This document shows, in pieces, positions 46,840-54,198 of a DNA stretch of 64,000 bases (position 1 is its first letter; every line of letters begins with the position of its first letter). The stretch covers positions 229,168 through 293,167 of the forward strand of contig DLST01000003.1 in the NCBI GenBank assembly GCA_002500745.1, written 5' to 3'. The position numbers were made by a program, and so were the translations under genes. The notes beneath the pieces were generated by a model. That model did no database searches, had not been told where the DNA came from, and saw only the letters and a program-made list of their open reading frames with translations. Source of the stretch: Sphingobacterium sp. UBA7855 (GTDB lineage Bacteria; Bacteroidota; Bacteroidia; Sphingobacteriales; Sphingobacteriaceae).

Positions 46840-48810
46840 TTACTTTTTATTTAATTCTGTAATAATCTGATCCATTAAATAACTGATTGCTCCATCGCCT
46901 GTTTGAGGTAGCCGGGTAGACATTTCAACTTCAGCGCGGCTGCCTACGATTCCTTTGGAAGTAATTGCAGTACTGCCATACTGATTGAGTTGTGTCAACA
47001 TCTCTTCCCATTGTTTTCCTGGTGAAACACCCATTTCCTTTAACATTTCAGGCAGCTTTTTTAAATCCATCGCCGCCGACATCTTATTTTGCTTCATCAG
47101 CTTGACGAAATCTTTGTTTGTTGGACCGCTCATCTTATTTTGACGGATGTCATTTAAAGACAGTGAATCATTACTGACCATCACCAAATCCTCCTTTAGA
47201 AGAACATACATTGGAACATCCACATTTTTCTTGGTTGAAAATGCATAAATACCATCATGGACTTGGCCAACATGCTTTGAAACAGCCATTTCTAAGCCTT
47301 TTTTGATCAAACGTTGATCCTTTGATGTAAACATCCAAATAAATACTGGAAGTGTTTCTTCTTTGGTCTTTTTCACTTCAGTTGCATTGTAATCATCGTC
47401 ATAAGTATAATCGATGTAGTCTTTCTTGAATTTACGAAGACCGTTAACCACTACAAGATGGTCGCCAGGCATTACTTGAGCAATTGCTTTTTCATCTAGC
47501 GCAATTTCGAGCGCCATCATCCCCCATTCTAAAACATCTTGTCGCGGCCCCAGCAAACCGCCATAATACTGCGCCATATAGGCTGGCATCTCTTTCAGAT
47601 AAGCTTCCGAATTAATATTTACATTAAAGAAACCTAAAGTCTTTTCAGTCAAATATTTACTAAACTTAGAATTTGGCTTTTTAGCATACATTCTTCTGAA
47701 CATCTCAGCTAGCCCTTTATCCAATCCAACAGAACCTTTTAATTTCAGCACACTTCCATCTTGCGCTAAATCCAATATACCATCTTGATAGCCGGTCTTG
47801 AACTTATCCAGCTTAATTCCCATGTAATAATAAGGAAGTGAGGTATACGGAGTAAGGCTACGATAAAGATCCTCTACACGGGGAACATACAAGCGAATAA
47901 GTCCCATATTTTTCTGAACTTTCTCCTGATCAGCACTTGATAAGGACTTATAATTCCCTACCAGCAGCCGGGTAGTTTCGTTCAACAACCACTTTTCAAG
48001 TAAACCACTGCGGATAGAATCATTTTTTCGATTTTGATCTTCATATGCTGTATAAAGTGAATCATAGTAACTCGGGTCATGCATTTCAACTTCCTCACTC
48101 CCGACAATATCCACTACCGGCGGCTGAATTTCTGCAGCAGCTAACTCAACGGTATCCGGTTCTACATTGATAGCAACAGGAGGCGATACCTGCTCAGGAA
48201 GCTTTACAGCCTCATCCCAAACGACAGCCGCTGAATCCGTTGCCACCGTTGTAGTATCTGCCCAGGCGTCCTCGTCATCGGCCGGCCGTGCAATATACTC
48301 TACCTTCTTAATACCATACCGGTTAGCGATGGAATCAGTATCCCAAAAAGTTGGATTTGCTGTTGCCGAAATAAATCGAGCAATATGATCGTTATACACC
48401 AACATGCTCCCCGCTTTGAGACTGACGCTACTATAGCCATTAGAAAATGCCTTTGGTTCACCAGCCGCATGGAGAAGTTGTTCAAATTGCCCCTTATTGT
48501 TCAAAGAAAATAAGAATTCCGTAAAACTAATACTATCCGTTTTCCTGGTATAAAAATAAGCAGGCTTAGAAAGATCAACGCCCAAATTTTTGATATCATT
48601 GTTCGCAGAAATACCAGCCTTTTCAAAAAAACCCGCTTTTTGAAGCAGCTCATTGAGTTTGTTCGCATTTGCTTTCTGTACAATATCTTTCAGGTTGAAA
48701 GCAGCAATGACTTCCACATCTTCGGGGACCTGTTTGATTAGGTCCTGCGCCTTAACGCTTGCCCCGAAAGACAAACAGGCGAATGCAACTAATATAATTT
48801 TTGATTTCAT
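46840..48810 (-). CDS. Exported DUF4836-family protein
   Basis: A 656-residue exported protein with a Sec signal (SVKAQD, cut near residue 21). It opens LIKQVPEDVEVIAAFNLKDIVQKAN, and has FYTRKTDSISFTEFLFSLNNKGQFEQLL, then long beta/alpha repeats, with an acidic low-complexity insert at about 180-250 (DDEDAWADTTTVATDSAA, EVEMHDPSYYDS). From memory this is DUF4836, a family of Bacteroidota envelope proteins without known function. The lipoprotein gene 89 bases upstream on the same strand is probably co-transcribed. No catalytic residues are recognised. Confidence 0.8.
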   Translation of the reverse strand: MKSKIILVAFACLSFGASVKAQDLIKQVPEDVEVIAAFNLKDIVQKANANKLNELLQKAGFFEKAGISANNDIKNLGVDLSKPAYFYTRKTDSISFTEFLFSLNNKGQFEQLLHAAGEPKAFSNGYSSVSLKAGSMLVYNDHIARFISATANPTFWDTDSIANRYGIKKVEYIARPADDEDAWADTTTVATDSAAVVWDEAVKLPEQVSPPVAINVEPDTVELAAAEIQPPVVDIVGSEEVEMHDPSYYDSLYTAYEDQNRKNDSIRSGLLEKWLLNETTRLLVGNYKSLSSADQEKVQKNMGLIRLYVPRVEDLYRSLTPYTSLPYYYMGIKLDKFKTGYQDGILDLAQDGSVLKLKGSVGLDKGLAEMFRRMYAKKPNSKFSKYLTEKTLGFFNVNINSEAYLKEMPAYMAQYYGGLLGPRQDVLEWGMMALEIALDEKAIAQVMPGDHLVVVNGLRKFKKDYIDYTYDDDYNATEVKKTKEETLPVFIWMFTSKDQRLIKKGLEMAVSKHVGQVHDGIYAFSTKKNVDVPMYVLLKEDLVMVSNDSLSLNDIRQNKMSGPTNKDFVKLMKQNKMSAAMDLKKLPEMLKEMGVSPGKQWEEMLTQLNQYGSTAITSKGIVGSRAEVEMSTRLPQTGDGAISYLMDQIITELNKK

Positions 48811-48830
48811 TTTATAAATAATTTTTCAGC

Positions 48831-48850
48831 TGAACCAGACTTATGGTTCA
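48831..48850. repeat. Inverted repeat TGAACCA-N6-TGGTTCA
   Basis: Perfect 7-bp arms in the 89-base gap between the lipoprotein and the DUF4836 gene. No T run follows on the minus strand, so it is more likely an mRNA hairpin or a binding site than a terminator. Confidence 0.35.
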
Positions 48851-48899
48851 TTTGCAATGTATGTACTGAGCAGGTCTCGGTCTTCACGATATTATCAGG

Positions 48900-49601
48900 T
48901 TACTTTGTTAGTGTAATTTTATTTGCCAAGCTCGATTTACCATACACCAAATCCATAAAAGGTAACTTTAGCAATACCCCTTTTTTATTTCCTGCAACCT
49001 TTGCCAAACTGTTTCCCTGAGAGATTACAGGCTTTTCAAAACGTATGATCTGTGTATAGAATGCGTCTGCAAACTGGGTTGTATTATCGCTTCCCAACTG
49101 ATTGAACTTTGCTCTCCACTCATTGGAAGCCACAAATTTGCGTTCAAATACATGAGATTGTGTATGATAATAATATCGGTTCGAATTCGATATCTTCGTT
49201 TTAAAACGGTTTGCCAAGATATCCGAAAAAGCATTCAACGATTCAATCTGGCTAAAATCACAGGAAATATTGACAATGTAATTGGTAAAGTCCGTCTTGT
49301 ACGCTACATTAGAAATACCTTTAGTCTGCTTCAATAACTGAACAGCTGATCGAATTTCCTTCTCCATTTCGGCTTGAGAAGGTATCCGGATTCCCTTTAT
49401 ACTTTTCATCTTCATTAAGGAAGACACCTTTGTCTTACTTTTACTCAAATTTAATGTCGCCGCAATATGCCCAGAACCGTCTGATTTTAAATCAATCTGC
49501 TCAACAAAATCAAAACAGCTTGACAATGTCAAAGTCATTAAAAAAGCACAAATTACTCCATAGAATCTTCTCAATTTTCTTTTTGCTTTAAATCCATTCA
49601 T
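48900..49601 (-). CDS. Lipoprotein of unknown function, upstream of the DUF4836 gene
   Basis: A 233-residue lipoprotein (LTLSSCFDF, Cys29) with a strongly basic N-region (KAKRKLRRF). The mature part starts FVEQIDLKSDGSGHIAATLNLS, followed by lysine-rich alternating strands, and ends MDLVYGKSSLANKITLTK. I do not recognise a domain. The beta-rich opening with DGSGH resembles small envelope lipoproteins that accompany DUF4836 genes, but this is only an impression. It is co-directional with the DUF4836 gene, 89 bases apart. Whether the two proteins interact is unknown. Confidence 0.7.
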   Translation of the reverse strand: MNGFKAKRKLRRFYGVICAFLMTLTLSSCFDFVEQIDLKSDGSGHIAATLNLSKSKTKVSSLMKMKSIKGIRIPSQAEMEKEIRSAVQLLKQTKGISNVAYKTDFTNYIVNISCDFSQIESLNAFSDILANRFKTKISNSNRYYYHTQSHVFERKFVASNEWRAKFNQLGSDNTTQFADAFYTQIIRFEKPVISQGNSLAKVAGNKKGVLLKLPFMDLVYGKSSLANKITLTK

Positions 49602-49753
49602 TAGAACTCGGTACGATTAATAATTTGTCAAATCAATATATGTTTTACATTAGCAGCAATTATTGTGCTATTTTTTCTTATTGACAAAATTATTAAAGTC
49701 GCGAAAGCATTTCACTACCTGAATTCAGGGAAAAATGAGAATTTATATAAAGC

Positions 49754-50884
49754 CTACTCCTTCACGAAAGAGTTAAAGCCGCTATCTTTAGACCATTGGA
49801 GTGTATTATAATAGGGATGTATCCACTTATTTAAATCATTAGGGACATAACAGGACAGTCCGGAATACCGTAAAATGGGTTTACCCAGAAACCTGGCGGT
49901 ATTCGCCTTATAGATAATCAATTTCGAAACTGTAGCCTCGATAGCTGTTGTCTCGGAGGGCGAAATATTTTGATGCACAAAATCGAGAAAATCAAAACCA
50001 GCAGATAAAGACTTCTCGTCAAAATCCAGTCGCTGTAAATTGTCGCGATATACTGTTGTCAGTGGCGATTTATTCAGGGCAATATGGAAATTGTTTGCAA
50101 GATCCGACCAATAGGCATTATTCACTACAGTTATCGTAGCAGACTGATAGAGCCCTGTTAACTGATTATAAAAATTAAAATATGTTGCCGCAGCAGACGT
50201 CAGCCCCCGCTCAAGATTAGGATCAAACAAATGTTTCAAGACCAAATGATAAGGTATACTAGTGGATAACACTTCCGCTGGTGAAGCAATCGTATATTTA
50301 GCTTTTTCCCGAAGCTGATACAAGACTTCCACACTCGCCATGGAACAGGCATCGAACATTAAAAAATCAAGCCCAGAAGGAATAACCGTTTGCAGATCCC
50401 TGAGTTCAGTTTTGCTTCCCCTGTCTTCGTTAAAAGACATCAATTTGACACCAACATTTGGCAGCCAGTTTGTTGCATGTGACCATAACACAAGCCCTAC
50501 TGGACGACTGCCTGCATATGCATTCATGGTCAATAGGATTTGTTTCATTACTTCGGGGCTTGCCGAATCTTGATCCCCATATGATTTGATGACCGTACTT
50601 CTAATTTCTGGACTTTGATCGGCTACAATTTTGTAGATTTTGGGCGTGGTGCCCGCCAAAGAGGCATATACATAAACATCGGCGTCCAATCCAACCAACC
50701 CCTCTTCCATTGCATTGATGCTGTTATAAGCATCTGAAACCAGATTATTATTGGCACCAATATAAACCAACAACACACGGCTATCGCTCGCCATTAACTT
50801 GTCTTTTTTGTCATTGCAACTATTTAACAAGGTCATAGATAAAATAGACGATACCATCAATACGCGGAACATAATCAAATTCAT
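49754..50884 (-). CDS. Clostripain-like (family C11) cysteine peptidase, lipoprotein
   Basis: About 376 residues from the ATG at 50884; an in-frame GTG at 50896 and another ATG at 50872 are alternatives. Lipobox LLNSCND (Cys23). C11 features: strand VLLVYIGANNNL, catalytic His in VLWSHATNW (about His136) and catalytic Cys in FLMFDACSMASVEV (about Cys180), then the SPAEV block. Family members cut after basic residues and often self-activate. Here the lipid anchor would place it on the cell envelope, perhaps the surface. It is a single-gene unit with its own promoter element (50910-50917), facing the nuclease operon across 160 bases. Confidence 0.88.
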   Translation of the reverse strand: MNLIMFRVLMVSSILSMTLLNSCNDKKDKLMASDSRVLLVYIGANNNLVSDAYNSINAMEEGLVGLDADVYVYASLAGTTPKIYKIVADQSPEIRSTVIKSYGDQDSASPEVMKQILLTMNAYAGSRPVGLVLWSHATNWLPNVGVKLMSFNEDRGSKTELRDLQTVIPSGLDFLMFDACSMASVEVLYQLREKAKYTIASPAEVLSTSIPYHLVLKHLFDPNLERGLTSAAATYFNFYNQLTGLYQSATITVVNNAYWSDLANNFHIALNKSPLTTVYRDNLQRLDFDEKSLSAGFDFLDFVHQNISPSETTAIEATVSKLIIYKANTARFLGKPILRYSGLSCYVPNDLNKWIHPYYNTLQWSKDSGFNSFVKE

Positions 50885-50909
50885 TAGTAAAAACACTTAA
50901 AAACAGCAA

Positions 50910-50917
50910 CAAATATA
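50910..50917 (-). promoter_or_regulatory. -7 promoter element for the C11 peptidase gene
   Basis: Minus strand TATATTTG, exact TAnnTTTG, 26-33 bases upstream of the ATG at 50884. It is one half of a divergent promoter region with 51003-51010. Confidence 0.5.
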
Positions 50918-51002
50918 TCTAAAAATCAAAATGATACATCAATAAAGTAATTATTTACACAAAAGAATACGAAGACTTCATATTAATTTAACTTAACTTA
51001 AG

Positions 51003-51010
51003 TATTTTTG
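51003..51010 (+). promoter_or_regulatory. -7 promoter element for the nuclease/TonB operon
   Basis: TATTTTTG, exact TAnnTTTG, 33 bases upstream of the ATG at 51044. The -33 region is AT-rich without a clear TTTG, which may point to regulated use. Confidence 0.5.
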
Positions 51011-51043
51011 CCATCACTTTATTAACAAACACTAACTATCAAT

Positions 51044-52648
51044 ATGATTAAGAAGATCATAACTATTCCACAACAGCATATGTTGCGAATAGCTTGCTTT
51101 ATGATTGCATCGCTTACATTTAATTCCTGTCAGAAGCCTGAATCTCGAATCGAGCGGCCGGCAGTACAATTTACCCCCACCATCGTCGGCCAAATCAACA
51201 CAAAAGCTACCGGAACTACCTGGGAACAGAATGACCAAATCGGTGTATACATGTACAGATCAGGTCAACCGTTGGAGTCAGCGACTGTTATCGACCAGGT
51301 CAACAACCACTTGTTCACTTTTAATGGTTCGCTGTTTCAAAGCAACAATTCAATTTTCTTAAACGCTGAAAAAGTGGATTTCATCGCATACTATCCGTAT
51401 AAATCGCTAACAGATTTTCAATATCCAATTGATTTAAGTGATCAGTCCAATCCCGCAGCTTTAGATCTGATGTACGCAAATAACGCTAAAAACATCGATA
51501 AAAGCAGCAACACCATCCCGCTTAACTTTGTAAGACAATTGAGTAAAATCAGTATCCATCTCTCCATTACCAATACCGCCGTACTGGAGGCAAATCAAGT
51601 TACGGTTAAATTACCAGCAGTAAGTACCCAAGGGGGATTCGACTTAACAACTGGAAAATTGACGGTAAATTCAACTGATAAAAAAGATGTTCAGGGAAAA
51701 TTAACGGTCAATTCGAATAAAACAGCCTTAATTGAATTTATACTCCTTCCGGGTGAAAACATCACTGGAAAGGCAATGAAGTTTGTTGCTGCTAATGGTG
51801 ATAGCTATACCTGGACGGTTCCACAAAATGAGAATCTACAGCACCTGATCGCGGGCAACAGATATAACTTTGACATCAAAATTGACAACGGTAAACCGAG
51901 CGGTGGAATCGGTGATTCACAAGCCTATCTGGAGATTCCCAAAATGAGCAAGCTAGGCAATGATGAAGTATTTATACAGCATTTCATGCCCGACGCGAGC
52001 GACAGCAGAAACTATGCGATGCTCTATGACAAAAAGTTAAAAATGGCATATTGGGTAGCTTACCCATTATACAGCAGCATCCTCGGATCGGGCAATCGTA
52101 CAGATGCTTGGGGATATGACCCACAAGTCTCTACTGCGTTTCAACCCAATCTATTTAAAGGTTTCCAGCCAACAGGCTATGACAGAGGCCACCAGTTGCC
52201 AAGTGCAGACCGCAACTTAAATACAACCCAAAATAAAACAACGTTTTATTTTACCAACATGACAGCTCAGGTATCTCGACTTAACCAAGGAATTTGGGCA
52301 AACCTGGAAACGAAAGTCAGAACATGGACGGCACAGTGCGATACAATGTATATTGTAACTGGTGCAATGCCTAAGACAAGCACAGATAGCCGCCTAGACT
52401 TTGCACAGGACAATGATGGCAAAGATATCGCCAAGCCAAAATACTATTTCAAAGCATTAGCTATGAAGAAAGGGTCCGAATATTATACCCTAGCGTATAA
52501 GATAAACAATGAAACCCCTCCTTCAGGAGTAACCTTCGAAAATTATAGATTAACCGTAAGTGACCTTGAAAAAGCAACCGGCTTCACATTTTTTCCTGAT
52601 CTAAATGATACACAAAAAGGAAACATAAATACCTCTATTTGGAAATAA
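51044..52648 (+). CDS. Fimbrillin-like lipoprotein fused to a DNA/RNA non-specific endonuclease
   Basis: A 534-residue lipoprotein (SLTFNSCQK, Cys29). Residues 40-285 match a fimbrillin/Mfa1-like fold (NTKATGTTWEQNDQIGVYM, KVDFIAYYPYKSLTD, LDLMYANN, LNFVRQLSKISIHLS, LLPGENITGKAM), closely resembling the next gene. Residues about 310-534 are a beta-beta-alpha-metal NUC endonuclease with YDRGHQLPSADRN: the Asp380-Arg381-Gly382-His383 catalytic motif, with a downstream FYFTNMTAQVSRLNQGIWANLE that supplies the metal-binding Asn. The enzyme would cut DNA and RNA at the cell surface. First gene of an operon with a second fimbrillin, a TonB receptor, a DUF5689 lipoprotein and another nuclease. A nuclease anchored on a fimbrillin-type domain is uncommon in my experience. 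Confidence 0.9.
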   Translation: MIKKIITIPQQHMLRIACFMIASLTFNSCQKPESRIERPAVQFTPTIVGQINTKATGTTWEQNDQIGVYMYRSGQPLESATVIDQVNNHLFTFNGSLFQSNNSIFLNAEKVDFIAYYPYKSLTDFQYPIDLSDQSNPAALDLMYANNAKNIDKSSNTIPLNFVRQLSKISIHLSITNTAVLEANQVTVKLPAVSTQGGFDLTTGKLTVNSTDKKDVQGKLTVNSNKTALIEFILLPGENITGKAMKFVAANGDSYTWTVPQNENLQHLIAGNRYNFDIKIDNGKPSGGIGDSQAYLEIPKMSKLGNDEVFIQHFMPDASDSRNYAMLYDKKLKMAYWVAYPLYSSILGSGNRTDAWGYDPQVSTAFQPNLFKGFQPTGYDRGHQLPSADRNLNTTQNKTTFYFTNMTAQVSRLNQGIWANLETKVRTWTAQCDTMYIVTGAMPKTSTDSRLDFAQDNDGKDIAKPKYYFKALAMKKGSEYYTLAYKINNETPPSGVTFENYRLTVSDLEKATGFTFFPDLNDTQKGNINTSIWK

Positions 52649-52685
52649 TTAATAAACGATTTAGTCATATCAATTCAGTTTAATT

Positions 52686-54113
52686 ATGAAAGTAAACCAA
52701 CTTTTATTCCTAGCGACTGCGGCAGCTGCCGCAACCAGCTCCTGCCAAAAGGCACCTATTTCAGAACAAGAACTCACCAAGGCGGTGACTTTTTCGTCAA
52801 CAATCTCTAACCAAGTGACCACAAAAGCTGCTGGCGCAAACTGGGAAAGCAACGATGCAATCGGTGTTTTCATGAAAACCGGCAACGGTTTAAGCAATGC
52901 ATTGGCAAGCAACAAACAGTATGTAACGACAAGTGGAGACGGAAACTTCAAAGCGAATAGCACTACGGAAGAAATCAATTACCCAGCTGATGGTTCCAAT
53001 GTAGATTTTATTGCCTACTATCCTTATCAAACAACCATCAGCAACAATGTCTACCCAGTCAATGTAAGCGATCAAACGCAACAAAACAAAATTGACTTCA
53101 TGTATGCTAATAATGTAACTGGTGCCAATAAAAATACAGCAAATGCCCAATTACAATTTAGCCACAAACTAAGTAAAATTGAATTGACAATTGCTGCTGG
53201 AACTGGTGTTAGTTCCCTATCAGGTCTTACCGTAACTTACAATGGATTTAATACTACAGCAAATTTCGACCTTGCAACAGGTACATTAGCTGCTGGCACT
53301 AACCCGGCGGCTATCAAAGCAAGAACTACAGCCGGAACATCGACAACATTAGCAGAGGCCATCTTATTACCTGTAGCTAGCGTTGCTGGTGCAAAAGTTG
53401 AATTCAAAATTGGTAATGAAACCTATACGTGGACTTTACCATCATCAACAACTTACGAAGCCGGTAAAAAATACAGCTACAATATCACCTTGCAAGAGCA
53501 GGCTGGCAACAATGCAGCTATTGTGGCGTCTGGGAATATTACAGACTGGACCGATGTACCTTCGGGTTCATACGTGATCGGTAAAGACGAAGATAATGGT
53601 GGTACAACTGATCCTGTAGAACAAACATTGTATGAAGAAGATTTCGGGACAACCCCATTAAGTAAGGATGAAAAATTTAAAATAGCTGATTTCAAAGGCT
53701 GGTCGAATACGACCGTTACATATTCCGATCAATATGCAAAAGCGGATATTAGAACAACTGGGACTATTGTAAACAATCACGTATGGTTGCCTACTACAGG
53801 TAATTCAGAGCTGGCTATAGAAGGAATTAATACAGAAAAAGCAAGTAAATTAAAAGTTTCGTTTGATGTGGCAATTGGGACATCAAAGGATTTCGACCTG
53901 CAAAATCTAGCAATCATATTTAACGGTCAAACATTCAATCCTGAATCTAAAATGATTCTTTCTGCAGATGCAAATAAATTCATTAATGTAACAGTAGATC
54001 TTTCTACTGCAACTACACTGTCTGCTAACTCAAAATTATCCTTCTTCTCAGATATCCAGACCAACAAAGCTGGTCTTCGCATCGATAATATCGTCTTAAA
54101 AGGCTTAAAATAA
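52686..54113 (+). CDS. Fimbrillin-family lipoprotein with a C-terminal beta-sandwich module
   Basis: A 475-residue lipoprotein (ATSSCQK, Cys20). The N-terminal 295 residues repeat the fimbrillin blocks of the gene upstream (TTKAAGANWESNDAIGVFM, NVDFIAYYPYQTT, IDFMYANN, LQFSHKLSKIELTI, AILLPVASVAGAKVEF, ending SGNITDWTDV). A linker rich in Gly/Thr leads to a 150-residue module (EEDFGTTPLSKDEKFKIADFKGW, ADIRTTG, NNHVWLP, LRIDNIVL) that also ends the DUF5689 protein at 56928. No nuclease motif is present. It could be a surface binding or stalk partner of the nuclease. A strong hairpin separates it from the TonB receptor gene. Confidence 0.82.
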   Translation: MKVNQLLFLATAAAAATSSCQKAPISEQELTKAVTFSSTISNQVTTKAAGANWESNDAIGVFMKTGNGLSNALASNKQYVTTSGDGNFKANSTTEEINYPADGSNVDFIAYYPYQTTISNNVYPVNVSDQTQQNKIDFMYANNVTGANKNTANAQLQFSHKLSKIELTIAAGTGVSSLSGLTVTYNGFNTTANFDLATGTLAAGTNPAAIKARTTAGTSTTLAEAILLPVASVAGAKVEFKIGNETYTWTLPSSTTYEAGKKYSYNITLQEQAGNNAAIVASGNITDWTDVPSGSYVIGKDEDNGGTTDPVEQTLYEEDFGTTPLSKDEKFKIADFKGWSNTTVTYSDQYAKADIRTTGTIVNNHVWLPTTGNSELAIEGINTEKASKLKVSFDVAIGTSKDFDLQNLAIIFNGQTFNPESKMILSADANKFINVTVDLSTATTLSANSKLSFFSDIQTNKAGLRIDNIVLKGLK

Positions 54114-54130
54114 TACAATAAAAACATCCT

Positions 54131-54163
54131 CAAATGCAACACATCTAAAATGTGTTGCATTTG
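54131..54163 (+). repeat. Strong intercistronic hairpin in the nuclease/TonB operon
   Basis: Perfect 14-bp arms at 54131-54144 and 54150-54163 with a five-base loop (CTAAA). The base after the stem is TT then AGC, so there is no real T tract. It sits in the 85-base gap between the fimbrillin and receptor genes and could stabilise upstream mRNA or end part of the transcripts. Confidence 0.7.
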
Positions 54164-54198
54164 TTAGCTAAATACATTTCACTATTTAACCTCAAGCT

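Noticed and set aside
49718..49729. Perfect palindrome CCTGAATTCAGG downstream of the C11 peptidase gene
   Set aside because: It has no loop and no T tract, so it is not a terminator, and there is no promoter nearby for it to serve as an operator.
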